Shown piece by piece: positions 46,210-55,710 of a DNA stretch of 64,000 bases; positions within the stretch are counted from its first letter, which is position 1, and each line of letters opens with the position of its first letter. This DNA comes from Phytohabitans suffuscus (lineage in GTDB: Bacteria > Actinomycetota > Actinomycetes > Mycobacteriales > Micromonosporaceae). The stretch is taken from the NCBI RefSeq assembly GCF_011764565.1, contig NZ_AP022871.1, positions 7,006,320-7,070,319 of the forward strand. The letters run 5' to 3'. The notes beneath the pieces are model-generated. The model was not told the DNA's origin and did not search any database. It worked only from the letters and a program-made list of their open reading frames with translations. The position numbers and the translations under genes are program-made.

Positions 46210-47239
46210 CGGGCAGTCCGGTGGTGTAGATGGCCTTCTCGAACGTGGCGAGGTCTGGCACCGAGTCGATTTTGTTCTGTCCCTTGAGGAACTGGGCGGC
46301 GGCGAGCAGGTTCTGGGCGAGGCCGCCGACCTTCTCCGGGGTTCCGAGCCACTCGGCGCTGGACAGCTCTTCGGGCTTGAGGAAGACGCCCTGGCTGAGT
46401 TGGTGCTTGGCGTCGGTGGGGCTGAGGTTGAGCTCCTGGCCGACCGCCTTCGCCGCGGTGTCGGGGTCGTCGGCGATGAGCCGCAGGGCCTGGGCCTCGG
46501 CCTTGCGCCAGGCGTCGATGACGTCGGGGTGCGCCTGCGCGAACGAGGTGGAGACGACGCCGAGGTCGAGTGTCGGCTTGCCCGCGGTCGCCAGCTCGCG
46601 GCTGCTGACGAGAACCTTGCCGGTCTTCTTCAGCTCGTCCAGCGAGGGCAGCCAGGTGTACGCGGCGTCGAGGTCGCCGCGCGTCCACGCGGCCTGGATG
46701 TCCTGCGGCTCCAGGTCGACGATCGTGACCTCGGACTCCTTGACGCCGGCCCGGTCGAGCGCGGCGAGCAGGCTGTAGTGGGCCGTCGAGGCGAACGGCG
46801 TGCCGATCTTCTTGCCGCGCAGGCCCGCGACGTCCGCGACGTTGGTGCCGTTCCGCGCGACAAGCGCCTCGTTGTCACCGGCGACGTCGAGGACGAACGC
46901 CACCTGGTACGGGATGTTCAGCGGTGCGGAGAGCCCGCGCGCGACCGGGCTCGAGCCGATCGCGGCGATGTCGATGCTGCCGGCGACGAAGGCGGTGTTG
47001 ATGCTCGCCCCCGAGTCGAACTTGGTCCAGGTGATCTTGTAGTCGGGCAGCGCCTTCTCCAGCAGTTGGTGGTTCTTCACAATCAGGTCGCCGCTGGGGA
47101 ACGCCTGGTAGGCCAGACGGATGGACTTGTCCGCCGGATCGTTGCCGCCGCTGGCGGCACCGTCGCCGCACGCCGCCGAGCCGACCGTCAGGACGGCGGC
47201 GGTGGTGGCGAGGGCGAGCAGATGCGGATGACGTCGCAC
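46193..47239 (-). CDS. tauA: Sulfonate/taurine-binding lipoprotein
   Basis: A 348-aa extracytoplasmic binding protein. The N-terminus is a lipoprotein signal (LALATTAAVLTVGSAACGDG) with a lipobox Cys. The mature part has RLAYQAFPSGDLIVKNHQLL, DSGASINTAFVAGSIDIAAI, GTPFASTAHYSLLAALDRAG and DAAYTWLPSLDELKKTGKVL, matching TauA/SsuA proteins. It delivers the sulfonate to the permease. The GTG at 47239 follows AAGGAAC. It overlaps the ATPase gene by 17 bp. Confidence 0.9.
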   Translation of the reverse strand: MRRHPHLLALATTAAVLTVGSAACGDGAASGGNDPADKSIRLAYQAFPSGDLIVKNHQLLEKALPDYKITWTKFDSGASINTAFVAGSIDIAAIGSSPVARGLSAPLNIPYQVAFVLDVAGDNEALVARNGTNVADVAGLRGKKIGTPFASTAHYSLLAALDRAGVKESEVTIVDLEPQDIQAAWTRGDLDAAYTWLPSLDELKKTGKVLVSSRELATAGKPTLDLGVVSTSFAQAHPDVIDAWRKAEAQALRLIADDPDTAAKAVGQELNLSPTDAKHQLSQGVFLKPEELSSAEWLGTPEKVGGLAQNLLAAAQFLKGQNKIDSVPDLATFEKAIYTTGLPGVLQS

Positions 47240-47279
47240 GGCCTATGTTCCTTTTGGGTAGCGGGGCGGGGCGGTGCGG

Positions 47280-48104
47280 TCAGGCTCGACCGCGCCAGGG
47301 AATAAGCCGCTTCTCCGCAGTGCGGAGCAGCGCGTCGATGGCGAGCCCGGAAAGGCCGATCGCGAACAGGCCGAGGACCACGACGTCGGTCTGCGAGTAC
47401 CGCTGAGCGTCGCGGACCATGCCGCCGATGCCGGGGACGCCGTTGACGGTCTCCGCGGCGACCACCGAGGAGTACGCGATGCCGACCGCGAGCCGGATGC
47501 CGGTGAAGATCTCCGGCAGCGCCTGTGGCAGGACGACGTCGCGGGTCACCTGCCAGCGGCCGGCGCCCAGGGCCCGCACCGCCTCGACGAGCGTGGCCGG
47601 TGCCCCCTGCACGGCGGACGCCGTCGCGACCGCGACCGGTGGTAGCGCCGCGATCGACAGCAGCCACAGTTTCGGCGCCTCGTCGATGCCGAACCAGATG
47701 ATGAACAGGCTGAAGTAGGCCAGCGGGGGCAGGGCCCGCACGAACGTCACGACCGGCTCGGTGACGACCCGGATCCAGCCGACGGTCCCCATCACGACAC
47801 CGAGCAGCAGGCCGCCGGCGACGCCGATCACCGAGCCGATGAGGATGCGCCGGAGGCTGACGCCGAGGTGCTCGATCAGCAGGTGGCCGCTGTAGCCGCG
47901 GACCCCGTCATGAGTCGTGGACGTCTCGATCAGCCGGTCCCAGACGGCCTCCGGGTAGGGGATGAACGTCGGGTTGCGCATGACGGTCGCCGTCAGCTGC
48001 CACAACACCAGCAGGACGGCGATCGCACCGAGGCGCAGCGCCAGCCCGCGGCCGCGCCGCGACCCGGGGTTGGCCGGTCTCGCGATGGTGGGAGCAGCGG
48101 TCAC
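47280..48104 (-). CDS. tauC: Sulfonate/taurine ABC transporter permease
   Basis: A 274-aa BPD-type permease with six hydrophobic segments and an EAA loop VEAVRALGAGRWQVTRDVVL PQALP near residue 190. IPYPEAVWDRL after the first helix is typical of SsuC/TauC. It is the first gene of the operon; order is permease, binding protein, ATPase, dioxygenase. The start is GTG 48104. The short gap to the binding-protein gene (40 bp) shows no terminator. Confidence 0.9.
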   Translation of the reverse strand: MTAAPTIARPANPGSRRGRGLALRLGAIAVLLVLWQLTATVMRNPTFIPYPEAVWDRLIETSTTHDGVRGYSGHLLIEHLGVSLRRILIGSVIGVAGGLLLGVVMGTVGWIRVVTEPVVTFVRALPPLAYFSLFIIWFGIDEAPKLWLLSIAALPPVAVATASAVQGAPATLVEAVRALGAGRWQVTRDVVLPQALPEIFTGIRLAVGIAYSSVVAAETVNGVPGIGGMVRDAQRYSQTDVVVLGLFAIGLSGLAIDALLRTAEKRLIPWRGRA

Positions 48105-48366
48105 AGTGAGATCAACTCCGAACGATCAAGCCTCCCACTATTCCTACAGGAGAACAATAGAATGGGCAAGGGTGTTGAGCGAGCCCTGGAGTTATTCCCC
48201 CCCCCCGGGGGGTAACGGGGCTCGTCGGCGACGGCTGGGCCCGCCTCGACGCCGAGCTCGACGCCCCGGTGCGGGGGTCGGTGGAGCGCCTGCTGGTCCG
48301 GGCCGGCGTGCCCGATCACACCGCCCGCCTGCTGGCCGCGACGCCGACTGCTGCGAATTCTCCCCT
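48105..48366. other. Intergenic with C-run/G-run palindrome
   Basis: About 260 bp upstream of the sulfonate operon. Near 48195-48213 a run of C is followed directly by a run of G, a self-complementary tract that could stall polymerases and is hard to sequence. The reading frame beyond it encodes GDGWARLDAELDAPVRGSVE, a possible gene scrap I cannot name, up to the 3' end of the reductase. Confidence 0.4.
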
Positions 48367-49257
48367 TCACGGGACGAGCAGCCAGCGGCCGCGCTGGCCG
48401 CCGTTAGCGACCTTGGCGTACGCCACTGCCGCGTCTGCGAGCGAGACTGTGCCGGCGGTGCGGAGTTGGAGCAGTCCGTCTGCGGCGAGTTGGAGCAGCT
48501 CGCCTAGTGCGGCACCGTCTGGCTGGGTGATGACTGGCCTGATCTGGATCTGCCGTACGGCCTCTACTGACTGTCCGGGATAACCGACGTACACGCCACC
48601 GTCGCGCACGGCCGGGATTGCGTCGTTCTGCAGCGCGGCGGCGTCGAGCACGACGTCGTACTGCGGCCCTCGGAGCTCGGTGACGACCTTCTCGGCGCCG
48701 GCGTTGCTGAGAAAGTCCGCGTCACCTGTCCGGGCGAGCCCGGTGACCCGCCAGCCGGCCCGAGATGCCAGGGCGACGGCATAACCGCCGACGGCGCCGG
48801 CCGCGCCGGTCACCAGCAGGGTCCGACCGTCGGCCGGGCCGAGGACGGTGAGCCCTTGCTGTGCGGCCAGGGCGTTGAGCGGTAATGACGCCGCGGCCAC
48901 AGGATCAAGACCGACAGGTACCCGGGCCGCAGCGGCAGCCGCGACCACAATGCTCTCGGCGTGTGCCCGGCTCGGGGCGGCAGGGTCGCGGTCGAGGGCA
49001 GCTATCCGGTCGCCGGCTACGAACTCGTCGACCTGGGCACCAGCTTCGATGACGGTTCCGGTGAGGTCCGAGCCCAGCCCGGTCTCGCCGCGCAGGCCGA
49101 ACACGGCCCGGCCCTGCTCGGTTGCCAGGAAGACGTCGATCGGGTTGACGGCGGCCGCGATGACGCGGACCCGCAGGTCCGCGGGGCCGAGTGGGGCCGG
49201 CTCGACGTCGGTGAGCACCGGCGTGTCGGCCCCGGCACGAGTGACGAGTGCGCGCAT
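48367..49257 (-). CDS. NADPH:quinone reductase-like MDR oxidoreductase
   Basis: A 296-aa zinc-free medium-chain reductase: PADLRVRVIAAAVNPIDVFL, GSDLTGTVIEAGAQVDEFVA, GDRIAAL, NALAAQQGL and the Rossmann loop VTGAAGAVGGYAVALASRAG. It reduces enones or quinones with NADPH. It is divergent from an HxlR-type regulator 100 bp away, the usual arrangement for an electrophile- or quinone-responsive pair. AGGAGG lies before ATG 49257. Confidence 0.9.
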   Translation of the reverse strand: MRALVTRAGADTPVLTDVEPAPLGPADLRVRVIAAAVNPIDVFLATEQGRAVFGLRGETGLGSDLTGTVIEAGAQVDEFVAGDRIAALDRDPAAPSRAHAESIVVAAAAAARVPVGLDPVAAASLPLNALAAQQGLTVLGPADGRTLLVTGAAGAVGGYAVALASRAGWRVTGLARTGDADFLSNAGAEKVVTELRGPQYDVVLDAAALQNDAIPAVRDGGVYVGYPGQSVEAVRQIQIRPVITQPDGAALGELLQLAADGLLQLRTAGTVSLADAAVAYAKVANGGQRGRWLLVP

Positions 49258-49356
49258 CAGATTCCTCCTGCGTCTGTTTGCTACACCACCTTCGGTGACC
49301 TACATTCCTTTGGGAAGTAGGCACTTTGGAGTGTGGTGCGCACCAGGAGGTACGTC

Positions 49357-49746
49357 GTGGCGACATCCGCGCAGCGGCCAGAGCCGCACTTCAACGCCTT
49401 CGCGGTGAGCTGCCCCAGTAGGCGCCTGCTCGACACGATCGGCGACAAGTGGGTGAGCCTGCTGATAGTCGGGCTCGGCCTGCACGGTCCGCTGCGCTAC
49501 TCCGAACTGTCCTCGCTTATCGCGGGCGTGAGCCAGAAGATGCTCACCCAGTCCCTGCGCCGGATGGAACGCGACGGTCTGGTGACACGCACTGTGACGC
49601 CGTCGATACCCGTCCGCGTCGACTACGAACTCACCCCACTCGGCCAATCGCTGCTCGAAGTGATGTGCCGCCTCAAGGAGTGGGCCGAGGTACACATGCC
49701 CCAGGTCGAAGCCGCCCGGGCAACATACGACGCGGCCACCCACTGA
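49357..49746 (+). CDS. HxlR-family transcriptional regulator
   Basis: A 129-aa winged-helix protein: CPSRRLLDTIGDKWVSLLIV, LRYSELSSLIAGVSQKMLTQ, LRRMERDGLVTRTV and YELTPLGQSLLEVM are the HxlR signature blocks. The Cys near the start of the domain is positioned like the redox- or electrophile-sensing Cys of some HxlR/YodB proteins. The GTG at 49357 follows CAGGAGG, which decides against GTG 49333. It likely represses the divergent reductase. Confidence 0.9.
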   Translation: MATSAQRPEPHFNAFAVSCPSRRLLDTIGDKWVSLLIVGLGLHGPLRYSELSSLIAGVSQKMLTQSLRRMERDGLVTRTVTPSIPVRVDYELTPLGQSLLEVMCRLKEWAEVHMPQVEAARATYDAATH

Positions 49747-49983
49747 ATCGCGACGGCGTGCCGTGTGGGCACCGATCGACACAACAGCCCACGGAGGTCC
49801 CAGCGCGGCCAGGTGCACCACCGACAACGAGTGGGCGACCACATCGGGAATATCCGGGTCGTCAAAGATCCGTGAGAATGCCGCGCGGTACACGGTGTTG
49901 TCCTGCCAGTGCGGCCACCGACCTGGTCGGCACGGGTCCGTTGCGGCCTGCGGTAACAGCCGGGGCGGTACTACGCTCTGGCC

Positions 49984-51192
49984 GTGATCGAAGGACTCGG
50001 AGGCGGTAGCGACGAGCGGCTCCGCCGCATCGAGACGCTCACCGACACCTCCCTGTCTCAACTCGACCCGGACGACATGCTCGACAAGGTCCTCGACCGC
50101 GTCCGCGACATCCTGCGCGCGGACACCGCAGCGATCCTGCTGCTCGACCCGCATGCCCAGCAACTGGTCGCGACCGCGGCCAAAGGCCTGGAGCAAGAGG
50201 TCCGCGACGGATTCCGGCTCGCTGTCGGGCGCGGCTTCGCCGGCCGGGTCGCGGCGGATAAACACCCGGTGACGCTCTACGACATCGGACCGCAGGATGT
50301 GGCCAGCCCGGTGCTGCTACAGGCCGGCCTACGGTCGCTGCTCGGCGTGCCGATGTTCGCCGCCGGTGACGTCATCGGCGTCCTGCACGTCGGTTCCCGT
50401 ACTCGGCGCCGGTTCACCCCGGACGACATCCGCCTGCTACAGATCGCCGCCGACCGGGCCAGCGCCGCCACCCAAGCCCGCGCCACCAGCATCGACCGCA
50501 CCGCCGCCCTCGCCCTGCAACGCAGCCTGCTACCCACCCGGCCATCAGACGCCCTCCGCATCGACATCGCCACCCGCTACATCCCCGGCCACGCCAGCGG
50601 CGTCGGCGGTGACTGGTACGACGTGTTCACCCTGCCCACCGGATGGCTCGGCATCGTCGTCGGCGACGTCTCCGGCCACGGCCTACGCGCCGCCGTCGTC
50701 ATGGGCCGACTCCGCAGCGCCTTACGCGCCTACACCCTGGTCAGCGACAGCCCTGCCCACGCACTCACCCTGCTCGACCGCAAGGTCCACCACTTCGAAG
50801 CCGGAAACCTGGCGACCGTCCTGTACGCCAACATCTCGCCAGACCGCAGCCTCGTGCGCATATCGCTGGCCGGCCACCTACGACCGGTCCTCGCCACACC
50901 GAACCAACCCGCGGCTTTCCCCGACGTGCCAGTCGACCCACCACTCGGCCTCGGCGGACGCCCCGGCGTCCGCCGCAGCATCGACCTGCCATTCCCACCC
51001 GGCGCAGTATTGGTCGCCTACACCGACGGCCTGGTCGAACGCCGCAACGAAATCATCGACACCGGCCTCGAACGACTCCGCACCGCCGTCACCGCCGCCC
51101 CCGCCGAACAGGTGTGCGCCACCGTCATGGCAGAGCTCGCCGAGGAACAACCCGACGACGACATCGCCCTACTAGCCATCCGCGCCACGTAG
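49984..51192 (+). CDS. GAF-SpoIIE (PP2C-type) serine phosphatase
   Basis: A 402-aa cytoplasmic protein. A GAF domain (about 20-165) has DMLDKVLDRVRDILRADTAA, AVGRGFAGRVAADKHPVTLY and SLLGVPMFAAGDVIGVLHVG; a short coiled linker leads to a SpoIIE/RsbU phosphatase domain (about 185-400) with GGDWYDVF, VGDVSGHGLRAAVVMGRLRS, VAYTDGLVERR and EQPDDDIALLAIR, which hold the metal-binding Asp residues. Such proteins dephosphorylate anti-sigma antagonists in partner-switching pathways. The start is GTG 49984. No anti-sigma or STAS partner is adjacent. The 237 bp before it hold no clear gene. Confidence 0.9.
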   Translation: MIEGLGGGSDERLRRIETLTDTSLSQLDPDDMLDKVLDRVRDILRADTAAILLLDPHAQQLVATAAKGLEQEVRDGFRLAVGRGFAGRVAADKHPVTLYDIGPQDVASPVLLQAGLRSLLGVPMFAAGDVIGVLHVGSRTRRRFTPDDIRLLQIAADRASAATQARATSIDRTAALALQRSLLPTRPSDALRIDIATRYIPGHASGVGGDWYDVFTLPTGWLGIVVGDVSGHGLRAAVVMGRLRSALRAYTLVSDSPAHALTLLDRKVHHFEAGNLATVLYANISPDRSLVRISLAGHLRPVLATPNQPAAFPDVPVDPPLGLGGRPGVRRSIDLPFPPGAVLVAYTDGLVERRNEIIDTGLERLRTAVTAAPAEQVCATVMAELAEEQPDDDIALLAIRAT

Positions 51193-51860
51193 CCGGCGCC
51201 GCCGTACTGCGCCAGCCACGGCGGCCGGCACGCCGGAAGTGTCGAATACGGAGCCCGCGGCCACAGGCGCGGCGCCGAGCCGGCCCGATCCCGCGCGTAC
51301 GTGGCGGCCTGGTGGTCCGCTGCCGCGGTCACGGTCAGCAAGGCCCGACGCGTACGCCCGAGTCCCGCCGACCGTCGATCGTGAAGTGGTAGGTGGGGTT
51401 GATCTCCAGATACCACCGGCCCGACCAGCGCCTGTAGTACAGCCCGGCGGCGTAGTGCCGATAGTATTTGACCTTGGTGGTGTCGTCCTTGCCAGCGTCC
51501 CATCGCCCGCAGCCAGGATCGCTTCTCACCGGCCGCGAAGTTGACGTACGCCTGCGTCCGCTGCTGCGGCCAGTGGTCCTTGTCGCGGTCAACGCGGCGC
51601 GGCCCTGTCAGTCCTGTCAGGCCAGCTCGACCGAGTTGCGGATGCCTGTCCGCGGCTGCTTCGGCGAGCCGACGAGGAACAGTCCGCCGAACGACCGGAA
51701 CGCCTGCCCGCCGAGGCTCTGCTCCGGCTCCTGGTCCAGCGGCAGCACCCGGCGGCCGGTGTCGGCGAGCTTGGCGGCGGCCAGGCTGGCGAGCCCCGGC
51801 GCCCGACCAGGTCGGCGTCAACGTTCATGACCGGTAACCAGGCGGCTTCACCCCAGGCGG
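51193..51860 (-). pseudogene. Decayed FAD-dehydrogenase 5' end joined to another scrap
   Basis: Minus-strand pieces in shifting frames resemble the N-terminus of a 3-ketosteroid-dehydrogenase-like FAD protein: LPLDQEPEQSLGGQAF, FGGLFLVGSPKQPRTGIRNS, then DKDHWPQQRTQAYVNFAAGE and KRSWLRAMGRW. Near 51480 it joins a different scrap, KVKYYRHYAAGLYYRRWSGR followed by WYLEINPTYHFTIDG, which belongs to some other large protein. Neither is expressed as a full gene. The rest of the stretch up to the phosphatase shows nothing recognisable. Confidence 0.5.
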
Positions 51861-52154
51861 ATGCCGGCGGCCGTCCACGACGGGCCGGTCGGCGACCGCG
51901 GGCAACCGTCCGCCCTCCGGCGGGGAGCGGGCGGTTCGCAGGATGGCGGCGAGCAGCTTGCCGAGTTGCAGCGGGAGCTGTTCGAGGCGCGTGTTGCCGT
52001 CAACCGGGCCGGCGCGAACCTCAACCAGGCTGTCGCTCAGCTCAATGTGATCGGCGATGCGCCGGTGTGGTTGGTCGACGCGGTGCGGCGGGTCGTGAAG
52101 GCGGTTCAGCGGATCGACGCCGCGACGTTCCGAGTCCACGACAGGCTGCGGTGA
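51861..52154 (+). pseudogene. MobC-like protein, N-terminally truncated
   Basis: The C-terminal half of a MobC-like relaxosome protein: QLAELQRELFEARVAVNRAG, ANLNQAVAQLNVIGDAPVWL and VDAVRRVVKAVQRIDAATFR. The DNA-binding N-terminus seen at 43933 is absent. Its TGA overlaps the GTG of the relaxase (GTGA at 52151-52154), so the pair came from one mobilisation operon. It may still be translated from ATG 51861, but the first 30 residues show no similarity. Confidence 0.6.
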
Positions 52155-53581
52155 TACCGGCGGTACACGCTCGCGGTACCAACGTGGGCGGGTTGCTGCG
52201 GTACCTGTTCGGTCCCGGCAAGCGTGAGGAGCACGCCAGCCCTCGGGTGGTGGCCGCTTGGGACGGTGCCGGTAGTCTCGTCGACCTGCAACCGACGAAG
52301 CGCGCCGGACGGGGGTACGACGTTCGCCGGCTGAGCGCGTTGCTGGAGCTGCCGGTACGCGCGGGGTTTCAGCCGCCGGACAAGACGGTGTGGCACTGCT
52401 CGATCCGTACCCATCCAACCGGACCGCACTCTGAGCGACACGCAGTGGGCGCACATCGCCGGCGAGGTGATGGCGGCCGTCGGACTCGCGCCGTACCGCG
52501 ACTCGATGGCGGTGCGGTGGCTGGCGGTGCGCCACAACGACGACCACATCCACCTGGTGGCAACTCTGGTTCGGCAGGACCGGCGTACCGCGTGGCCGTG
52601 GCAGGACAAGCGAAAGGCGCAGGCGGCCTGTCGCGACCTTGAGAAGCGCTACGGCCTGTACCAGGTCGCGCCTCCGGGACAGGGATCGCGGCGCTGGCCG
52701 AGCCCGGCGGAGCTGAACAAGGCCGCTCGCCTGGACGCCAAAGGCCGCACTGTCGTGCCGCGCGATGAGTTGCGCCGCCGGGTGCGGGCGGTGGCCGCGG
52801 TCGCGGTCGACGAGACGGACTTCTTCGCCCGGCTGACGGGCGACGGTGTCTTGGTCCGGCGGCGGTACAGCGTGAAGCACCTTGGCGAGGTGACCGGATA
52901 CGCGGTCGGCCTGGCTGGCCATACGACCGCCGCAGGGGCCACCGTCTGGTACGGCGGCGGGCGACTGGCCGCCGATCTGACGCTACCCCGACTTCGTACC
53001 CAATGGACCGGTGCGTCCCCACAGTCCCGGCCGACGGCGGCCCAGCTCGCCGCGCAAGGGTCGGCGGCACCACTCGGCCTGTACCAGCGAGCCGCCGAGC
53101 ACGTCCGACAGGCTACCGCCGCGCTCGCGGCCGCAGATGGTCCCGCGGTCGTCTCCGCCTTCGGTGACCTGCTGAGCGCCATCGCCCAGACGTGGGAGGG
53201 CGCGGCCGGAGGGCCGTTGGCGGACGCCGTTGACCCCTCGACCGTGCCGCCCACGATCGGGACAGGCAGGCACCTCTCCGAGGCAGGCCCGCGGGACACT
53301 TGCGGTCGATGGCCCGCGTTATCGCCCTGGCCGGGACGCTGTCCCACGACGAGGACGTCCTAGCTGCGCTGCACCTGATCCACACGATGGCTTCGTTCGC
53401 GGAGAACTTTGCCGACCTACGCCAGGCCCAGGGCCGGATCCATCAAGCACGAGCCGCCCGCGAGGCCGCCGCCCGCCTGCGCGCATGGACGCCGCCAAAC
53501 GCCGCGCCCGCGGTCACGGGCCAGCGAGATGCGGTCTTCGCACAGGTGCCGCCGGCCGACCGCGGTGGACTTCGACGCTAG
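52151..53581 (+). CDS. Relaxase/mobilisation nuclease, two frame changes
   Basis: About 475 aa if repaired. The N-terminus has GTNVGGLLRYLFGPGKREEH and KTVWHCSIRTHPT; after an extra base near 52415 it continues DRTLSDTQWAHIAGEVMAAV and the metal-binding triad motif VRHNDDHIHLVATLV, the HxDxxHxH-type signature of MobA/TraI-like relaxases. A third segment (MARVIALAGTLSHDEDVLAA) follows one missing base near 53290. The first change needs an insertion rather than a deletion, so unlike most breaks here it may be a true mutation. The protein would nick oriT with help of MobC. No coupling protein is seen. Confidence 0.75.
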
Positions 53582-53593
53582 CGACGTCCCTTG

Positions 53594-54420
53594 TTACGCC
53601 GCTTGCTTACGCCGGTCTGTTACGGGCAGCTCGGCCAGGCGCAGCGGTGCGCCAGGACGGCGGTGTAGCCACCACACGTCGTCGGCGGGGCTTGCGGCCC
53701 ATCCTGCGGCGCTGTCGCGGGCGGCGGTCGCCACCGGGTAGTTGACGCCGGCTTCGGTGAGCCGAGCGTGGAGGTGGCGTTCTCGGGCCGCGGCGTGCAG
53801 CCAGAACAGCACCGGCCACACGCGGCCGGTGACCGAAGCCGCGTGCCGGTAGCCGGCGATCTTTTCGACGAGCGTGGCGAGTGGTTCGGTGCCGGTGTCG
53901 TACTCCAGGAAGAAGGGCACCGTGACGCCGTCCTGGCTCCAGATGCCGTGCCCATCCGGGCGTACGCGTGGGATGAAGGCGTGGACATGCATGTCGTCGT
54001 CCGGCTGCGCGAAGGCGCCCATGCCCTGGAACCGGGATGCCGGCCACCAGCGCTCCAACGCCGCGCCCGGATGGGTCCTGGCGTGGCCGGCGAGGTCGAT
54101 GAAAAACTGGTTGACGCCGAGCAGGTGGGGCAGGTTGGCGCGGTTGGTCAGGTGCCACCGTCGCCTGCGAGCCTGATCCTTGCGCGGGAGGTCGTCGCCG
54201 CGTTGGGCAGCGACGACCTCGACGCCGAGTTGCCCAAGTACGTGTAGTGGTAGGGGTAGGTGCCACCCTCGGCCCGGAACGGCCGGAAGCGGCCCAACAG
54301 GTCGTCGCCGTTGAGTTTGCGTAGGCGGCGTTGGGCGAAGTCGAGTGATCCGTAGAGGGCGTGAGCGATCTGGAACGAGGTGAGCACACCGTGGTCGGCC
54401 AGCCAGCCGAGCAGGGTGTG
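53594..54420 (-). CDS. Replication-relaxation family protein, frameshifted
   Basis: The repaired protein (about 270 aa) has an N-terminal winged-helix part (DHTLLGWLADHGVLTSFQIA, QRRLRKLNGDDLLGRFRPF), then RANLPHLLGVNQFFIDLAGH, and a C-terminal part with GHGIWSQDGVTVPFFLEYDT and GTEPLATLVEKIAGY, the signature of the Replic_Relax family (PF13814) found on actinobacterial plasmids and integrative elements. The frame shifts near 54160 by one missing base. The start is unclear: GTG 54387 lies within the homology, and upstream codons run to about 54420. Function is inferred only from family context. Confidence 0.65.
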
Positions 54421-54441
54421 GTCGCGGTTAACCCCACGGGG

Positions 54442-54459
54442 AGACCCCAGAAGGGGTCT
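54442..54459. terminator. Short GC-rich hairpin
   Basis: AGACCCC at 54442-54448, loop AGAA, and GGGGTCT at 54453-54459 form a perfect 7-bp stem. It lies between the two replication-relaxation genes, just upstream of the first. No T-run follows on either strand, so it may be an attenuator, a protein-binding site, or a weak terminator for the upstream gene. Confidence 0.45.
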
Positions 54460-54606
54460 GTCGGGGCATGCTGGTGCCGCCCCGAGATGGGCCTGACCTG
54501 CCCTGTTGGGTGGCGGAAGGGGTCGGCTCAGGGGTCCGGATGCAGACGGACACCCGGGCGGACAGCCAAGCGGGCGTCCAGACGGACGGGAGCCCAGGAT
54601 CGGGAT

Positions 54607-55410
54607 TCAGTGGAGCGGTACGTCAACCAGCCGCACCGGCGCCTTCGTGGCCGAGCCGGCAACGAGCCAGATCGCGTCGGCCGCGCTGGACGCCGCGCCC
54701 AGCCGATCGGTCGTCGTGGCGGCGACCGCAACCTCCAAGGGTGCCTCGGCCAGTTCGCGAAGCAGGGCGGACTCGCGGCCGTCCATGTTGGTGATGACGA
54801 GAATGGCGGTTCCCAGCACGCCCTTGCCGGCCTGGCGGTAGCCGGCCAGTGCTCGTGACGGAGGCGGCGCTGGTGTGCCGCTGATTGGGCCGGGTTCGCC
54901 GTTGTCGACATGCGGCAGGAACTTGACGGCCACCCCGCCCTCGATCCACACACCGTAGGCGCGAGGGTTGACGTGCGAGATGCCGCGAGCGCGCAGCCGG
55001 GCAACTGCGTCCAGCGCCCGCATCCACTGGTACAAACAGCCGCGGTCACCCTCCCGGGAGGCGGCCGTCAGCCCGACACGGAACGGGGTGACGATGTGGT
55101 GGTCGCTGATCAGCGAGCCGAGCGCGACCGGCACCGGTCGGCCGGTGCTTCGCAGGTGATCGGCGAGGGCCCGTATGCCTTCGCCGGTCAGCTCGTAGTG
55201 TGCCTGGTGGGAACGGTCGCTCTCGTAGACCGGTCGCCGAACAAGACCCGCCCGAGTCAGTGCGGTCAGATGCCGGGACGCGGCCGGACGGCTGCTAAAC
55301 AGAAACTCCGTGACCTGCTCGGTGTACAGCTCGCCGTGCTCAGCGATCAGTTCCAGCAGAGCCCGATGCCGCTCACCGAGGCTTCGGTGTCCGTCGAATC
55401 AGCCGAACAG
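54607..55410 (-). CDS. Second replication-relaxation-like protein with wHTH
   Basis: The open frame runs from about 55410 and encodes a winged helix (GERHRALLELIAEHGELYTE, RPAASRHLTALTRAGLVRRP, HYELTGEGIRALADH) followed by LGSLISDHHIVTPFRVGLTA, NPRAYGVWIEGGVAVKFLPH and LVITNMDGRESALLRELAEA, the layout of replication-relaxation proteins. No ATG, GTG or TTG occurs in frame before 55134, although the homology starts well upstream, so either the true start is in another frame across a missing base near 55410 or a rare codon is used. It is paralogous to the gene at 53594. Confidence 0.6.
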
Positions 55411-55710
55411 CCGATGACAAACCAGAGCTAATCGGAAAGACAGGGAGACGTGCACGCGTACGAGGGCTGGCAGAACGTGTCGAGCAAGTTACCTATGAAG
55501 ATCGGCGAACGGGGTCCAGCGGGCGTCTTCGTCGCCGTCGATGATGGCCGGTGCGAGGCGGTCGCACCGGTGCTGCGGCCCAACACGATCTCCCTCAGCT
55601 CCTGTGGCTGGTCCCAACGACTCAGCGCATCGGTGCCCGGCGCGTCTCACTGTCGACGTACCGGCCGCGCGCTACGGTCGGCCGGTCGTCGACTGATCGG
55701 GAGCACACGG

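Noticed and set aside
55450..55710. Start of the CYTH gene at GTG 55450
   Set aside because: A fair ribosome site is present, but the extra 87 residues show no domain and the CYTH signature begins right after GTG 55711.
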